Virus record (IMG/VR): IMGVR_UViG_3300046028_007200
Coordinates: 1 to 30,141 of that record
Direction: 5' to 3' (one strand)
From: a virus
Length of the DNA stretch: 30,141 bases
Positions within the stretch are counted from its first letter, which is position 1. Each line of letters begins with the position of its first letter. This document shows, piece by piece, positions 1 through 7,225 of the stretch. A model generated the notes under the pieces. It did not search any database. It was not told where the DNA came from and saw only the letters and a list, made by a program, of their open reading frames with translations. Both the position numbers and the translations under genes were made by a program.

Positions 1-9
1 TTGTTATTA

Positions 10-624
10 TTATATAATAGGCTCTACTAACATTTTTTCCTTTTGTTCAGCATTAAATTGTCTAATTGTGTCAATATCAAAACCATGACGATTTCTAATA
101 CTATATTCACCCCACATAAAATCAGAATCTTTTTGTTTTATGTGTAATTCAATATATTTTACAATATCATTAAAATAATTAGTTAATTCTGCCGAAAATC
201 TAGCATTAGGATTATAATTCTTAACACAAAAATTTCTTTCAATAACATAATTACCATTATAATATAGAATATATTTAAAATTCTCATTATTATTTAAATA
301 ATAACCATTAGTATTATTTAACGCTTCTTGTTCAGAACTTAAAGGTGTTCTAACACTCTTATCATGCTCTTTACTTAAACCAAAGAATTTAACATCTTCT
401 TTATAGGTTTTTAAATATTTATCAATATTTAAATTACTATCATTAGTAGAAAGGATGTCTCTAAGACCTTTTATGATGTCATTAGCAACATCTTTTAAAT
501 TTAAATTCCTAGACTTTACATTATAAACATCAGCCCTAAAAACCCTCTCTAATATGGGGCTATCATTTAAGTATAAACCAAACTTATATTGGTCTTTTAC
601 AAAAGAATTAATTTGTTCACTCAT
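10..624 (-). CDS. Conserved phage protein of unknown function with an internal duplication
   Basis: I do not recognise a named function for this 204-residue soluble protein. It contains the same motif twice. The N-terminal copy (about residues 15-57) has an ERVF...YN.KSR...L..V.NDI pattern and the second copy (about 116-160) has ERNF...YNPNAR...L...FNDI. Each is preceded by a short beta-strand-like stretch (FGLYLND, FKYILYY). This suggests two copies of one small alpha/beta domain. It has no cysteine cluster, signal peptide or membrane segment. It is the first gene downstream of a conserved promoter-like cassette at 662-697 and follows the 5' nuclease on the same strand, so a role in replication or transcription is plausible by position only. 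The ATG at 624 has an A-rich leader and no Shine-Dalgarno site. Confidence 0.75.
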   Translation of the reverse strand: MSEQINSFVKDQYKFGLYLNDSPILERVFRADVYNVKSRNLNLKDVANDIIKGLRDILSTNDSNLNIDKYLKTYKEDVKFFGLSKEHDKSVRTPLSSEQEALNNTNGYYLNNNENFKYILYYNGNYVIERNFCVKNYNPNARFSAELTNYFNDIVKYIELHIKQKDSDFMWGEYSIRNRHGFDIDTIRQFNAEQKEKMLVEPII

Positions 625-661
625 TTGTTTTTTAAAATTTTAAGTTATTAATAATTATTTA

Positions 662-697
662 CAATTATAATTAAAATATCTGAATAATCCTATTATT
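662..697 (-). promoter_or_regulatory. Promoter-like cassette, copy 1
   Basis: Read on the minus strand, this block carries AATAATAGGATTATTCA, then after a short A/T spacer a -7-like TATAATTG, about 40 nt before the ATG at 624. It aligns without gaps to 7226-7261, with 32 of 36 bases identical, and the -7-like octamer is in the same register. The Bacteroidota consensus -7 is TAnnTTTG. The block abuts and slightly overlaps the stop codon of the 5' nuclease gene. Promoter activity is inferred. Confidence 0.55.
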
Positions 698-1761
698 TAT
701 TTATTATTTTTAAGATATTCTTTTTCTTTTAATATCACTGGATAAAATGGTAAACAAAAATCATTTATACTACCATTCCAAACTTTCATGAAACCATCTT
801 CTTTCATTAACATTAATAAATTCTTACTACCCCTATCAGTATCATCTAATTCTATTGTAGCAATATTCTCTACTTCATATTTCGCTTCCTTAGTAAGCAT
901 AGGCTCTTTAAGATTAATTATCTCATAATTTATACTATAAAAATCTCTACCCAATACTTTACCATCAATACCTCTACCATCTATAATAGCATCAAGAACT
1001 AATAAAGGTTTAAGTTTTTTATTTAAACTTCTTTCCTCTTTGATTAACTTAGCATTTTCAATAACTTCATCGATAAACATTTCTTCATTAATCGCCTTTG
1101 GAAATAATTTTAAAAACGTCTTTTCCTGCAATCCATCTATATTAAAAATATTATCTGAAATATCACCACAAAAAGTTTTAATCAAAGCAATATTTTTATA
1201 ATGATGATTGAAATGAAGAAAATAATTATCTTTTGTTATAACTATTTTTTTATTTGCTAAATACAACTTAACTGTATCATATTGTATTAACTGACATAAA
1301 TCCCTATCATTAGTAAAAATAGTAATATTTTCAGTTGTATGATATAACTTACAATAATACGCAATTAAATCATCAGCTTCAATAAATTCAACACTCAATT
1401 GACGAATAAATAATTCTTCTAAATATTGTTGGATTCTTACCTTAGTCTTTAAAAGAGATTCTTTTGATTCTTGCTCTCTCTTCATTTCAGCCTCAGATAA
1501 ATTAATTTTATTATACCAAGATTTGTTTTTTCTGTTAGCCTTATAGTTTTTACAAATGTTATGTCTTGGTTTTCCACCGTTCTCACCATCCCAACATACT
1601 AATATTTTATTAATTTTTAATTCCTTAGTAAGTGTTCTTAGTGTAAGAAAAAAATTAAATAACCCACTAATATTACCAAATTCATGTGTGTAATAATTTG
1701 ATTTAACCAAAAATGAACGCTTTAATAAGTAATGTCCATCAACTAATAATGTATTGTTCAT
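697..1761 (-). CDS. rnh: FEN-1/T4 RNase H-family 5'-3' nuclease
   Basis: A 5' nuclease of the PIN/FEN superfamily, the family of T4 RNase H, which removes RNA primers and 5' flaps on the lagging strand. Visible metal-binding residues are D8 (LLVDG), D57 in WDGE, the EADD cluster at 127-130, TNDRD with D151 and D153, and GDISDN at 198-203, which begins the helix-hairpin-helix-like DNA-binding part. The R..YK.NR stretch near residues 65-76 matches the arch/helical region of the family. At 354 residues it is longer than T4 RNase H (305), mostly through its C-terminal part. ATG at 1761 is the only sensible start. A tight cluster of small genes lies upstream on the same strand. The family assignment is firm; the T4-style gene name is by analogy. 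Confidence 0.9.
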   Translation of the reverse strand: MNNTLLVDGHYLLKRSFLVKSNYYTHEFGNISGLFNFFLTLRTLTKELKINKILVCWDGENGGKPRHNICKNYKANRKNKSWYNKINLSEAEMKREQESKESLLKTKVRIQQYLEELFIRQLSVEFIEADDLIAYYCKLYHTTENITIFTNDRDLCQLIQYDTVKLYLANKKIVITKDNYFLHFNHHYKNIALIKTFCGDISDNIFNIDGLQEKTFLKLFPKAINEEMFIDEVIENAKLIKEERSLNKKLKPLLVLDAIIDGRGIDGKVLGRDFYSINYEIINLKEPMLTKEAKYEVENIATIELDDTDRGSKNLLMLMKEDGFMKVWNGSINDFCLPFYPVILKEKEYLKNNK

Positions 1762-1764
1762 TTA

Positions 1765-1911
1765 TTAATGCGTTAAATATAATAATACTGCTAATATATT
1801 CAGTGCAGCTAGAAATAAATCCCAATTATCCTTTGTTTTGTAATACAACCCCGTATAATATAATCCAAAAATTATAGTATATAATAATAGTACTATTCTA
1901 ATTATTTCCAT
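1765..1911 (-). CDS. Small membrane protein (48 aa)
   Basis: Reading from the ATG at 1911 gives MEIIRIVLLLYTIIFGLYYT followed by a charged loop (YKTKDNWD) and a second hydrophobic stretch (LFLAALNILAVLLYL) ending in THstop. This predicts two membrane-spanning segments joined by a short polar loop. It ends 3 nt before the 5' nuclease ATG and its start overlaps the next upstream small gene by 10 nt, so it is probably co-translated in that operon. No function is recognised. Small two-helix membrane proteins are common in phage early regions. Confidence 0.6.
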   Translation of the reverse strand: MEIIRIVLLLYTIIFGLYYTGLYYKTKDNWDLFLAALNILAVLLYLTH

Positions 1912-2051
1912 TTTAAATGTTTTTTAAGTAAATTTTTTAAATTATTTAAACTTTTTGTTATTCTTAAATCAATATCTGCACAACTAAAACAATAACCTAA
2001 TCTTGGATTAATTATATTTCCACAAGATTTACATATTATCTTATTATTCAT
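1902..2051 (-). CDS. Small zinc-ribbon-like protein (49 aa)
   Basis: The 49-residue product has two CxxC knuckles, CKSC at 7-10 and CFSC at 21-24, separated by ten residues. This is the spacing of a minimal zinc ribbon. A lysine/leucine-rich amphipathic tail follows. It may bind nucleic acid or a protein partner; the function is not known. It overlaps the upstream gene (stop at 2044) by 8 nt and the downstream small membrane gene by 10 nt, a compact translationally coupled arrangement. The four cysteines in a rational spacing argue that this short frame is real. Confidence 0.6.
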   Translation of the reverse strand: MNNKIICKSCGNIINPRLGYCFSCADIDLRITKSLNNLKNLLKKHLKWK

Positions 2052-2322
2052 TTTTCTTTATTTCAATAGTTTCTAAATCACAAACATTGTGATACTTTAC
2101 CTTAGTTGGGCTATAAGATTCAATGTCTTCAAAAGTAAGTGCTTCATTAGTATTGCTTTGTAGTTTTAATACAACAGATTCTCTTTCATCGCAAAAACTA
2201 ACAACTATTGTATGTAAGTATTTTGGTTTACTATTTGTTTTAATATACTGTAAAATACCTAAACCAATAATCATTAATAATAATATTATATTGACAATAG
2301 TAATATTTCTTTCTCTATTCAT
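2044..2322 (-). CDS. Single-pass membrane-anchored small protein
   Basis: A 92-residue protein with a short basic N-terminus (MNRER), one hydrophobic segment at about residues 8-26 (ITIVNIILLLMIIGLGILQY), then a soluble tail rich in beta-type residues with two cysteines. This topology predicts an inner-membrane anchor with the C-terminal part outside, or an uncleaved signal anchor. No lipobox is seen. The function is unknown. A Bacteroidota-type -7 element TAAATTTG lies on the minus strand at 2343-2350, about 20 nt upstream, so this gene may head the 2322-to-697 transcription unit. Confidence 0.65.
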   Translation of the reverse strand: MNRERNITIVNIILLLMIIGLGILQYIKTNSKPKYLHTIVVSFCDERESVVLKLQSNTNEALTFEDIESYSPTKVKYHNVCDLETIEIKKNE

Positions 2323-2342
2323 TATTTTTAATTTAGTATATA

Positions 2343-2350
2343 CAAATTTA
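2343..2350 (-). promoter_or_regulatory. Putative Bacteroidota -7 element (TAAATTTG)
   Basis: The minus strand reads TAAATTTG followed by TATATAC, matching the TAnnTTTG -7 consensus about 20 nt before the ATG at 2322. No clean -33 TTG was found at the usual distance, so this is a weak call in such A/T-rich DNA. Confidence 0.35.
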
Positions 2351-2388
2351 AACTATTATTTTTAATTAACCTAATAATCTAATATTAT

Positions 2389-2586
2389 TTACGGTTTATA
2401 ATTTTTATTAAAATATTTATTATAAATAACTACACCTAATATAAGTGTTACTATTACACCTACTAATGTAGTTGCAGGAAGAAATACATAAAACCAAGAG
2501 AAATATGTATTTATTATAAGTTTATAGTAAATTAATATAAGTGTTAACTGTCCTATAAGGAATGGTATGTAAAATTGAAGTTTCAT
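2389..2586 (-). CDS. Small two-helix membrane protein (65 aa)
   Basis: The product is almost entirely hydrophobic, with one segment at about residues 3-20 (LQFYIPFLIGQLTLILIYY) and another at about 32-54 (VFLPATTLVGVIVTLILGVVIY), and a basic tail (NKYFNKNYKP). It overlaps the stop of the upstream endonuclease gene in an ATGA arrangement (2583-2586), so translation is probably coupled. It could be a holin-like or superinfection-type membrane protein, but nothing in the sequence selects a role. Confidence 0.6.
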   Translation of the reverse strand: MKLQFYIPFLIGQLTLILIYYKLIINTYFSWFYVFLPATTLVGVIVTLILGVVIYNKYFNKNYKP

Positions 2587-3911
2587 AAAGGTGTGTTGTT
2601 TAGTAAATATTCTTCTAAGGTTTTTATTATATTTTTATCTGTATAAGGTATTCTTAATAAATTAATATCATTATCTTTACAGTATTTATTTTTAATTTCA
2701 TCACGAATTTGCGTTTCAATAAAAGATTTTTCACCACCAAACCATTCTATTGGTTTAAAATGTTGTTCTCCATCGTATTCTATGCATAAATTATATTCAG
2801 GTAGGTAAAAATCAAAAGTTAATACTTTTTTATATTTGCAATTACTGAATTTATGTTGTGGTATATATTTTATATTCTTATCATTTAGTAATTTACTTAT
2901 CTTTCTTTCGCCTAGGGATTCATTACAATATGGGCAACCACATTGACTAGATATGTGGTGTGATAATTTTTGTTTAAAACTTTTTTTACAACTATTACAA
3001 TAAATATCAATTTTATCTTTATTTGAATTAAAAATTACATTATCATAATTAAATTTATTTTTACTGTGAACTTTTTTTGCTTTTATTAAAAAATCTTCTA
3101 AACTCATTTTTAATGAATTTGATGTTTTTTCTGTACCGCATTTAGGACATCCTGTGGCATTTTTACCAATTAAATAACTAGAAATTGTTTCAAAATCACC
3201 ATGTTTATTACAGGTAACAATAACATTTGTTTTTGAATTTATATATTTAACCTTATCGTATTTATATTTATCACCGTGAGTGTTAATTAATTCTTTAATA
3301 AAGCATTCATTACTTTTATTTGTTTTATCACTTAAACACTGTTCACAATTTGTTGAACCATTTATATGATGTTTAGGTTTTTGATAAAAAAAAGTATTGT
3401 GTTTATTACACTGAATTTCAACAGCAGTATTGCAATTAATATATTTTATATTATTATAATTGTATTTATTTAAATGTATTTCTTTTGATTTATTAATAAA
3501 TAAATTTTTATATTCATCATTTTTACAATCTTTACAAGATGTTTTGTCTAATAATTGTGATGCTTTTATATTATAATACCCATGTTTTTTACAACCAATA
3601 ATTACATCTTTATTTATATTATTATATATTACTTTATCATATAAAAAATTATCACCATATATATTTTTTATTTTATTAATAAATTCTTCGTTAGTAAAAC
3701 TTCTTTGTTGTGAATTATATTCTTTCGCACATAATGAACATCCATGTTTTGAATAAATAAAATTACTTATTTTATTATCAAAATCACCATGAATATTGCA
3801 AGTTATTGTTATAATATCATTATAATTTTTAAATGATAAAACTTTGTCAAAATTAAATTTATCACCAAAAATTTTAAAAGATTTATTTTTTAAAATTTCT
3901 ATATTATTCAT
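2583..3911 (-). CDS. Freestanding homing-type endonuclease with five zinc modules
   Basis: A 442-residue protein in two parts. Residues about 10-330 hold five tandem modules of roughly 50-65 residues, each running from a K.N[FY].Y..V-type strand through C-x2-H-G (or C-x2-C in the fifth) to a C-x2-C knuckle (CSLC, CKDC, CEQC, CPKC, CPYC). Residues about 330-442 form a nuclease domain starting GERKIS, with FDFYLPEYN then IEYDGEQHF and a later R.D..K..Y. This is the core of the PD-(D/E)XK/Vsr-like endonucleases of phage homing genes (DUF723-type zinc modules with a DUF559/Vsr-like nuclease). It lies directly behind the uvsX terminator with no obvious promoter of its own. Such genes are selfish mobile elements that cut allelic sites lacking them; the target site is not known. 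Confidence 0.8.
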   Translation of the reverse strand: MNNIEILKNKSFKIFGDKFNFDKVLSFKNYNDIITITCNIHGDFDNKISNFIYSKHGCSLCAKEYNSQQRSFTNEEFINKIKNIYGDNFLYDKVIYNNINKDVIIGCKKHGYYNIKASQLLDKTSCKDCKNDEYKNLFINKSKEIHLNKYNYNNIKYINCNTAVEIQCNKHNTFFYQKPKHHINGSTNCEQCLSDKTNKSNECFIKELINTHGDKYKYDKVKYINSKTNVIVTCNKHGDFETISSYLIGKNATGCPKCGTEKTSNSLKMSLEDFLIKAKKVHSKNKFNYDNVIFNSNKDKIDIYCNSCKKSFKQKLSHHISSQCGCPYCNESLGERKISKLLNDKNIKYIPQHKFSNCKYKKVLTFDFYLPEYNLCIEYDGEQHFKPIEWFGGEKSFIETQIRDEIKNKYCKDNDINLLRIPYTDKNIIKTLEEYLLNNTPL

Positions 3912-3925
3912 ATATATTATATTTT

Positions 3926-3951
3926 AAATACCCCCAATTAAGGGGGTATTT
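3926..3951 (-). terminator. Terminator hairpin after uvsX
   Basis: A perfect 10-bp inverted repeat (AAATACCCCC / GGGGGTATTT) with loop AATTAA lies 4 nt past the uvsX stop codon. A five-G/C run is exceptional in this A/T-rich DNA. The U-tract on the minus strand is short, so read-through into the endonuclease gene is likely. Confidence 0.75.
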
Positions 3952-3954
3952 TAT

Positions 3955-5100
3955 TTAATCTACATCTTCATCTTTTGTAACAATTTCAGTTGTTTTTATT
4001 TCAACATCAGCATCTTCTGGAATACCTAATTTAGATAATAAAAATAATTTATTTTCTTTTTTGTATTCCTCAACACCATCAACAGAAATAAATTTGTGCA
4101 TTGTACTAATAATTTTATTCTCAGTACTAACCCCAGTAATATGATTTTTAATACATTTAGCTTTTACTTCAATACCATATTGATAACTATATTTTACACC
4201 TTTATATGTACATTCAGCATAAAGTTTTCTTGTACCATGTGTTAATTGACCACCAAGTAAATAAATTGCCCTGGCACTATAAAAAAATGTTTCACCACCT
4301 TTCATCTTAATAGAACTTCCATTCATGTTATCTAGCCATATCTTATTGACCGCCAGCACTGTATTGGTATATTGTCTATTCATTTTTCTAGAAGCAGGTA
4401 TTCTATAATTTAATAATGATTGAAATTGTGTTGCATATGCACCAGCAGCAAATTGATTATTTCTAGAACCTAATGCACTTTTTTCATCTGCAAGAACACC
4501 GATAGAATCTAATGTAATTAATAATGAGTAATCTAAATTACCATCTTCTTGTTCATCAAGAAGATGATTAATGCAAGCTGCTAAACCTTCAATTGTTGGT
4601 TCTTTTAACTTATTATTACGTTTTTTATCGTAATTATCTAATATATATTGTGAATTTATATATAAAAAGAAACCATCATAACCATTAATTTCACCAGTTT
4701 CTTCATCACAAACCTCTTCAAATTCCATACCCATTAATTTTGCACGTTCAAATGAAAAATTATTTTCAAGGTCAATAATTACTGGTAGTATACCTTTTTT
4801 TTGTGAGCCAACAATTGCTTCCATTACTAATGTAGATTTTCCAACACTTGAAAACCCTGCTACAATAGAAACATAACCGATAGCTATACCTAATCCTGTT
4901 GCTTCTTCAAATGCTGGTGAAACCCTAATATAATCTAATGTTTTATCTTTAACTTCATCATTTAAATTATTTTTTTGTTTAAAATCATTTAAACTAAACG
5001 ACTTTTTTTCCATAGGTTTTTTCCTTGTTGGAATATTCTTATCTTCAATAGTATTTTCAACATTACTATCTACTATATTTTTATCTACTGGTTTTTTCAT
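3955..5100 (-). CDS. uvsX: UvsX-type RecA-family recombinase
   Basis: A RecA/UvsX strand-exchange ATPase, which would load onto SSB-coated single-stranded DNA and drive recombination-dependent replication. The Walker A loop GFSSVGKST is at 82-90, the family glutamate region follows (IIDLENNFSFERA, about 109-120), and the Walker B strand LLITLDS is at 193-199. Later stretches rich in N, Q and T (about 212-260) fit the DNA-binding loops. Length is 381 residues against 391 for T4 UvsX. The N-terminal 50 residues are lysine-rich and low in complexity and the C-terminus is acidic (KDEDVD), as in UvsX, where the tail tunes DNA binding. It lies downstream of the SSB gene on the same strand, with two hairpins between them. 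Confidence 0.9.
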   Translation of the reverse strand: MKKPVDKNIVDSNVENTIEDKNIPTRKKPMEKKSFSLNDFKQKNNLNDEVKDKTLDYIRVSPAFEEATGLGIAIGYVSIVAGFSSVGKSTLVMEAIVGSQKKGILPVIIDLENNFSFERAKLMGMEFEEVCDEETGEINGYDGFFLYINSQYILDNYDKKRNNKLKEPTIEGLAACINHLLDEQEDGNLDYSLLITLDSIGVLADEKSALGSRNNQFAAGAYATQFQSLLNYRIPASRKMNRQYTNTVLAVNKIWLDNMNGSSIKMKGGETFFYSARAIYLLGGQLTHGTRKLYAECTYKGVKYSYQYGIEVKAKCIKNHITGVSTENKIISTMHKFISVDGVEEYKKENKLFLLSKLGIPEDADVEIKTTEIVTKDEDVD

Positions 5101-5128
5101 TATATTATTATTTATATCATTAATTAGT

Positions 5129-5152
5129 TATTCCATATTCCGATATGGAATA
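5129..5152. repeat. 10-bp perfect palindromic hairpin upstream of uvsX
   Basis: The arms TATTCCATAT and ATATGGAATA enclose a 4-nt loop (TCCG on the plus strand). It lies about 29 nt before the uvsX ATG. It could be an operator or an mRNA hairpin in the uvsX leader. It lacks a U-tract in either direction, so it is not a clear terminator. Confidence 0.6.
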
Positions 5153-5171
5153 TGTTATTCTTTAAAATATA

Positions 5172-5219
5172 AAGTCACCAAAACAATTAATCTTACGGGA
5201 TTAAAAGTTAAGGTGACTT
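5172..5219 (-). repeat. Nested stem-loop between ssb and uvsX
   Basis: The outer arms AAGTCACC (5172-5179) and GGTGACTT (5212-5219) enclose a second inverted repeat, TTAATC / GATTAA (5187-5192 and 5199-5204). The structure starts 15 nt after the ssb stop codon. On the minus strand it is followed by TATATTTT, so it may act as an attenuating terminator or an mRNA 3'-end stabiliser. Confidence 0.5.
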
Positions 5220-5234
5220 ATATAGGGGTTTTAT

Positions 5235-6140
5235 TTAGAATGGCATATCATCATCACCAAGACTTGCAATTTTTTCTGCATTTGTTTTTGGTTTCGATGT
5301 TTTAGGTTCTTCTGTTGGGACACCTACTTTTTTCGACCATTCATCATCACTTAAAATTTCATTATCAGAACCACCTTCTTCTTCATATACTACATTACTA
5401 GGTGTAGTTGCTGTTTTAGGGGTTGTTGGTAAGATATTATAATTAACCTTAGATAAGTTAGGTAAGATATCTTTTTCAATTACGTCTAAATAAAATTGTT
5501 GATGTTTTTTATGATTTTTAATTTCAGCTTCTTCACCATCGACAATTTTTTTAATCATTGTTGGTGGGACATCTGCTTTGAAGTCATATTTCCAAGATGC
5601 TTTTGTTTTATCTTCACCACCATCTTTTGGTGCTGCGAATCTAAAAAAGTCTTTTGAACCGCTAACCCAATCTTTATCATGTCTTAAAGTAAGATTGAAA
5701 TTAATTTCTGTTTTACCGTTTTTTTGTGATTCATTTTTGATAATAGATAGTTTAATTAAACCATATGATTTAATATTTGCTAAACTATTTAGCATGGTGC
5801 TTACCATACTGTTTACTCTACCTTCATTATTTGTAAATGGTAATTGTAGAATATAATTTTCATTATCATCATCTGTAAATGAAAATTTAACATTTGGTGC
5901 TGGAATAATCTTTCCTGTTGAATCTTTATATGTAGCTTCTGAATCAACTTTAATATCCAATAGATAGCCATGAAATGGTAGTGGATAGTTAGCTGAGTTT
6001 TTTATTAGGGTGTGTACATATTTTCCATCCCTTTTTTCTGATAATTGGAAAAATTTTCCTAAGATAATATCGCCATTTTTTTCGGAGATAACTTTTAACC
6101 ATTTTACTGGTTTTGCGGTGTTTTGTGTTTCAAATCCCAT
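5235..6140 (-). CDS. gp32-like single-stranded DNA-binding protein with bacterial SSB-type tail
   Basis: A 301-residue SSB, the same length as T4 gp32. It should coat single-stranded DNA during replication and recombination. The central OB-fold-like region (about 30-190) shows FRFAAPKDGG and repeated aromatic strands. Residues 225-301 are a low-complexity acidic tail ending LGDDDMPF. That ending is the bacterial SSB C-terminal tip (DDDIPF in E. coli), which docks host repair and replication proteins. I find no cysteine in the protein, so the zinc site of T4 gp32 is absent. An A/T-rich leader with a TTG-N19-TACCTTTG promoter precedes the ATG at 6140. The SSB assignment is strong; direct homology to gp32 rather than another phage SSB family is less certain. 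Confidence 0.85.
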   Translation of the reverse strand: MGFETQNTAKPVKWLKVISEKNGDIILGKFFQLSEKRDGKYVHTLIKNSANYPLPFHGYLLDIKVDSEATYKDSTGKIIPAPNVKFSFTDDDNENYILQLPFTNNEGRVNSMVSTMLNSLANIKSYGLIKLSIIKNESQKNGKTEINFNLTLRHDKDWVSGSKDFFRFAAPKDGGEDKTKASWKYDFKADVPPTMIKKIVDGEEAEIKNHKKHQQFYLDVIEKDILPNLSKVNYNILPTTPKTATTPSNVVYEEEGGSDNEILSDDEWSKKVGVPTEEPKTSKPKTNAEKIASLGDDDMPF

Positions 6141-6192
6141 AATTTTAATTTAATTTTTAATTTATTATTATTCACTATTAGTTTAACTATAA

Positions 6193-6222
6193 CAAAGGTA
6201 ACATTTATATTTTATATAACAA
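6193..6222 (-). promoter_or_regulatory. Bacteroidota-type promoter of the SSB gene
   Basis: On the minus strand TTG (6222-6220) is followed after 19 nt by TACCTTTG (6200-6193), matching the Bacteroidota primary sigma consensus TTG-N17/23-TAnnTTTG. It lies about 52 nt upstream of the ATG at 6140. Confidence 0.65.
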
Positions 6223-6230
6223 ATAAAATA

Positions 6231-6256
6231 TCAACTATTTTATTATAAATAGTTGA
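6231..6256. repeat. 10-bp inverted repeat next to terminator
   Basis: The arms TCAACTATTT and AAATAGTTGA enclose the loop TATTAT. The right half contains one copy of the 12-mer ATTATAAATAGT (6242-6253) also found upstream of two plus-strand genes. It lies between the sigma gene terminator and the SSB promoter. Confidence 0.5.
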
Positions 6257-6262
6257 AAAAAT

Positions 6263-6301
6263 AAAAAAGTACCTTAGTTATTACAATTAAGGTACTTTTT
6301 T
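6263..6301 (-). terminator. Strong hairpin terminator after the sigma factor gene
   Basis: A 14-bp stem (AAAAAAGTACCTTA at 6263-6276 with its complement at 6288-6301) and an 11-nt loop begin directly after the sigma gene stop codon. A run of T follows on both strands, so it could work in both directions. Confidence 0.85.
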
Positions 6302-7093
6302 TTAGCCTACAACATCTTTTTTCACCATAAAATAAAGACTTTTAAATTTAAGTATTGATTTTCTAATATCTTTTGTATCTAATCTTGTTTGTTCTTTTAA
6401 AATATAAAATATTTTATTTTTGGTGTATATATTTGATGTTTTTTGTTTTTTAAGTTTTCCTCTTTTAGTATACTCTAATTTTTCATCATTTTCTTCGTAG
6501 AAGAAATATTCATAATTCATTAAAATAAGTATAATAGATTCTGCTACTTTTATATCATCATCTCTTAATGTTTTATTCTCTTTAATTTCCTTTTTAAGAG
6601 CCTCTACGGTATTATTAACTATTTTGTCTAGTACATCTGCTTCGCTACTAATATTGTCGTCTATATACGCTTTATCTTTGATTTGTTGTTCAATATAATC
6701 TAAATTATATTGACCGATATCATCATTGATAGATTCTTTTTTATTTGCTTGTAGTGAGTGTGTTTTGTAGTAGTTGTTACATATAGTACCTAAGTATGAA
6801 AATGCTTTAACATTTTTACCATCTTTTCCTATTTTTGTATAATCGAATCCTTGTATTGCATTATATACTTGTATGTATGCTCTTGCTTCTAATTCATCTA
6901 TACCGCAACTACCTACATATCTGGGGTATTTTTGTAATAAACCTTTTACTAATTTTTCGATAGGTTCGTGAAGATATTTTGTATAGATATAATTTTTTTC
7001 ATCATTATCTTTTGAGGATAAATATTCTATAACAGCTTTTTCTTCTTTTTCCCCGAAGTAATTTTCTTTTTCAGGTTTTTTTAATTTAGACAT
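6302..7093 (-). CDS. Late sigma factor, gp55-like
   Basis: A 263-residue sigma-like protein that would redirect host RNA polymerase to late phage promoters. The sigma region 2-like core is at about residues 65-112: an acidic D-E-L-E-A start, then AYIQVYNAIQGFDYTKIG, then KAFSYLGTICNNYYK. The F(D)..K...K.FSYL..I..N pattern is typical of T4 gp55 and its relatives. The rest is lysine/glutamate-rich helix with a basic C-terminal part (residues 205-263) that may hold a clamp- or flap-binding segment. It is longer than T4 gp55 (185 aa). It is expressed from the promoter cassette at 7226-7261 and ends at a strong terminator, so it is probably a monocistronic unit. Assignment is by motif, not alignment. 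Confidence 0.75.
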   Translation of the reverse strand: MSKLKKPEKENYFGEKEEKAVIEYLSSKDNDEKNYIYTKYLHEPIEKLVKGLLQKYPRYVGSCGIDELEARAYIQVYNAIQGFDYTKIGKDGKNVKAFSYLGTICNNYYKTHSLQANKKESINDDIGQYNLDYIEQQIKDKAYIDDNISSEADVLDKIVNNTVEALKKEIKENKTLRDDDIKVAESIILILMNYEYFFYEENDEKLEYTKRGKLKKQKTSNIYTKNKIFYILKEQTRLDTKDIRKSILKFKSLYFMVKKDVVG

Positions 7094-7225
7094 TTAAATA
7101 ATATTCATTATAAAAAAAATTAGGTTAAAAAATAGTTTAAAATAATATATAAAATATTGTATTATTTAAAAATATATAAAAATATATAAAACTATTTTAA
7201 AAATATTGTTTCTAATTATTATATA

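Noticed and set aside
5109-5116. TATAAATA just upstream of uvsX
   Set aside because: Only 9 nt from the ATG, which leaves no room for a normal transcript leader; likely chance.
5578-5856. 92-aa plus-strand ORF inside the SSB gene
   Set aside because: It is the complementary shadow of the SSB frame, with no promoter and no recognisable domain.
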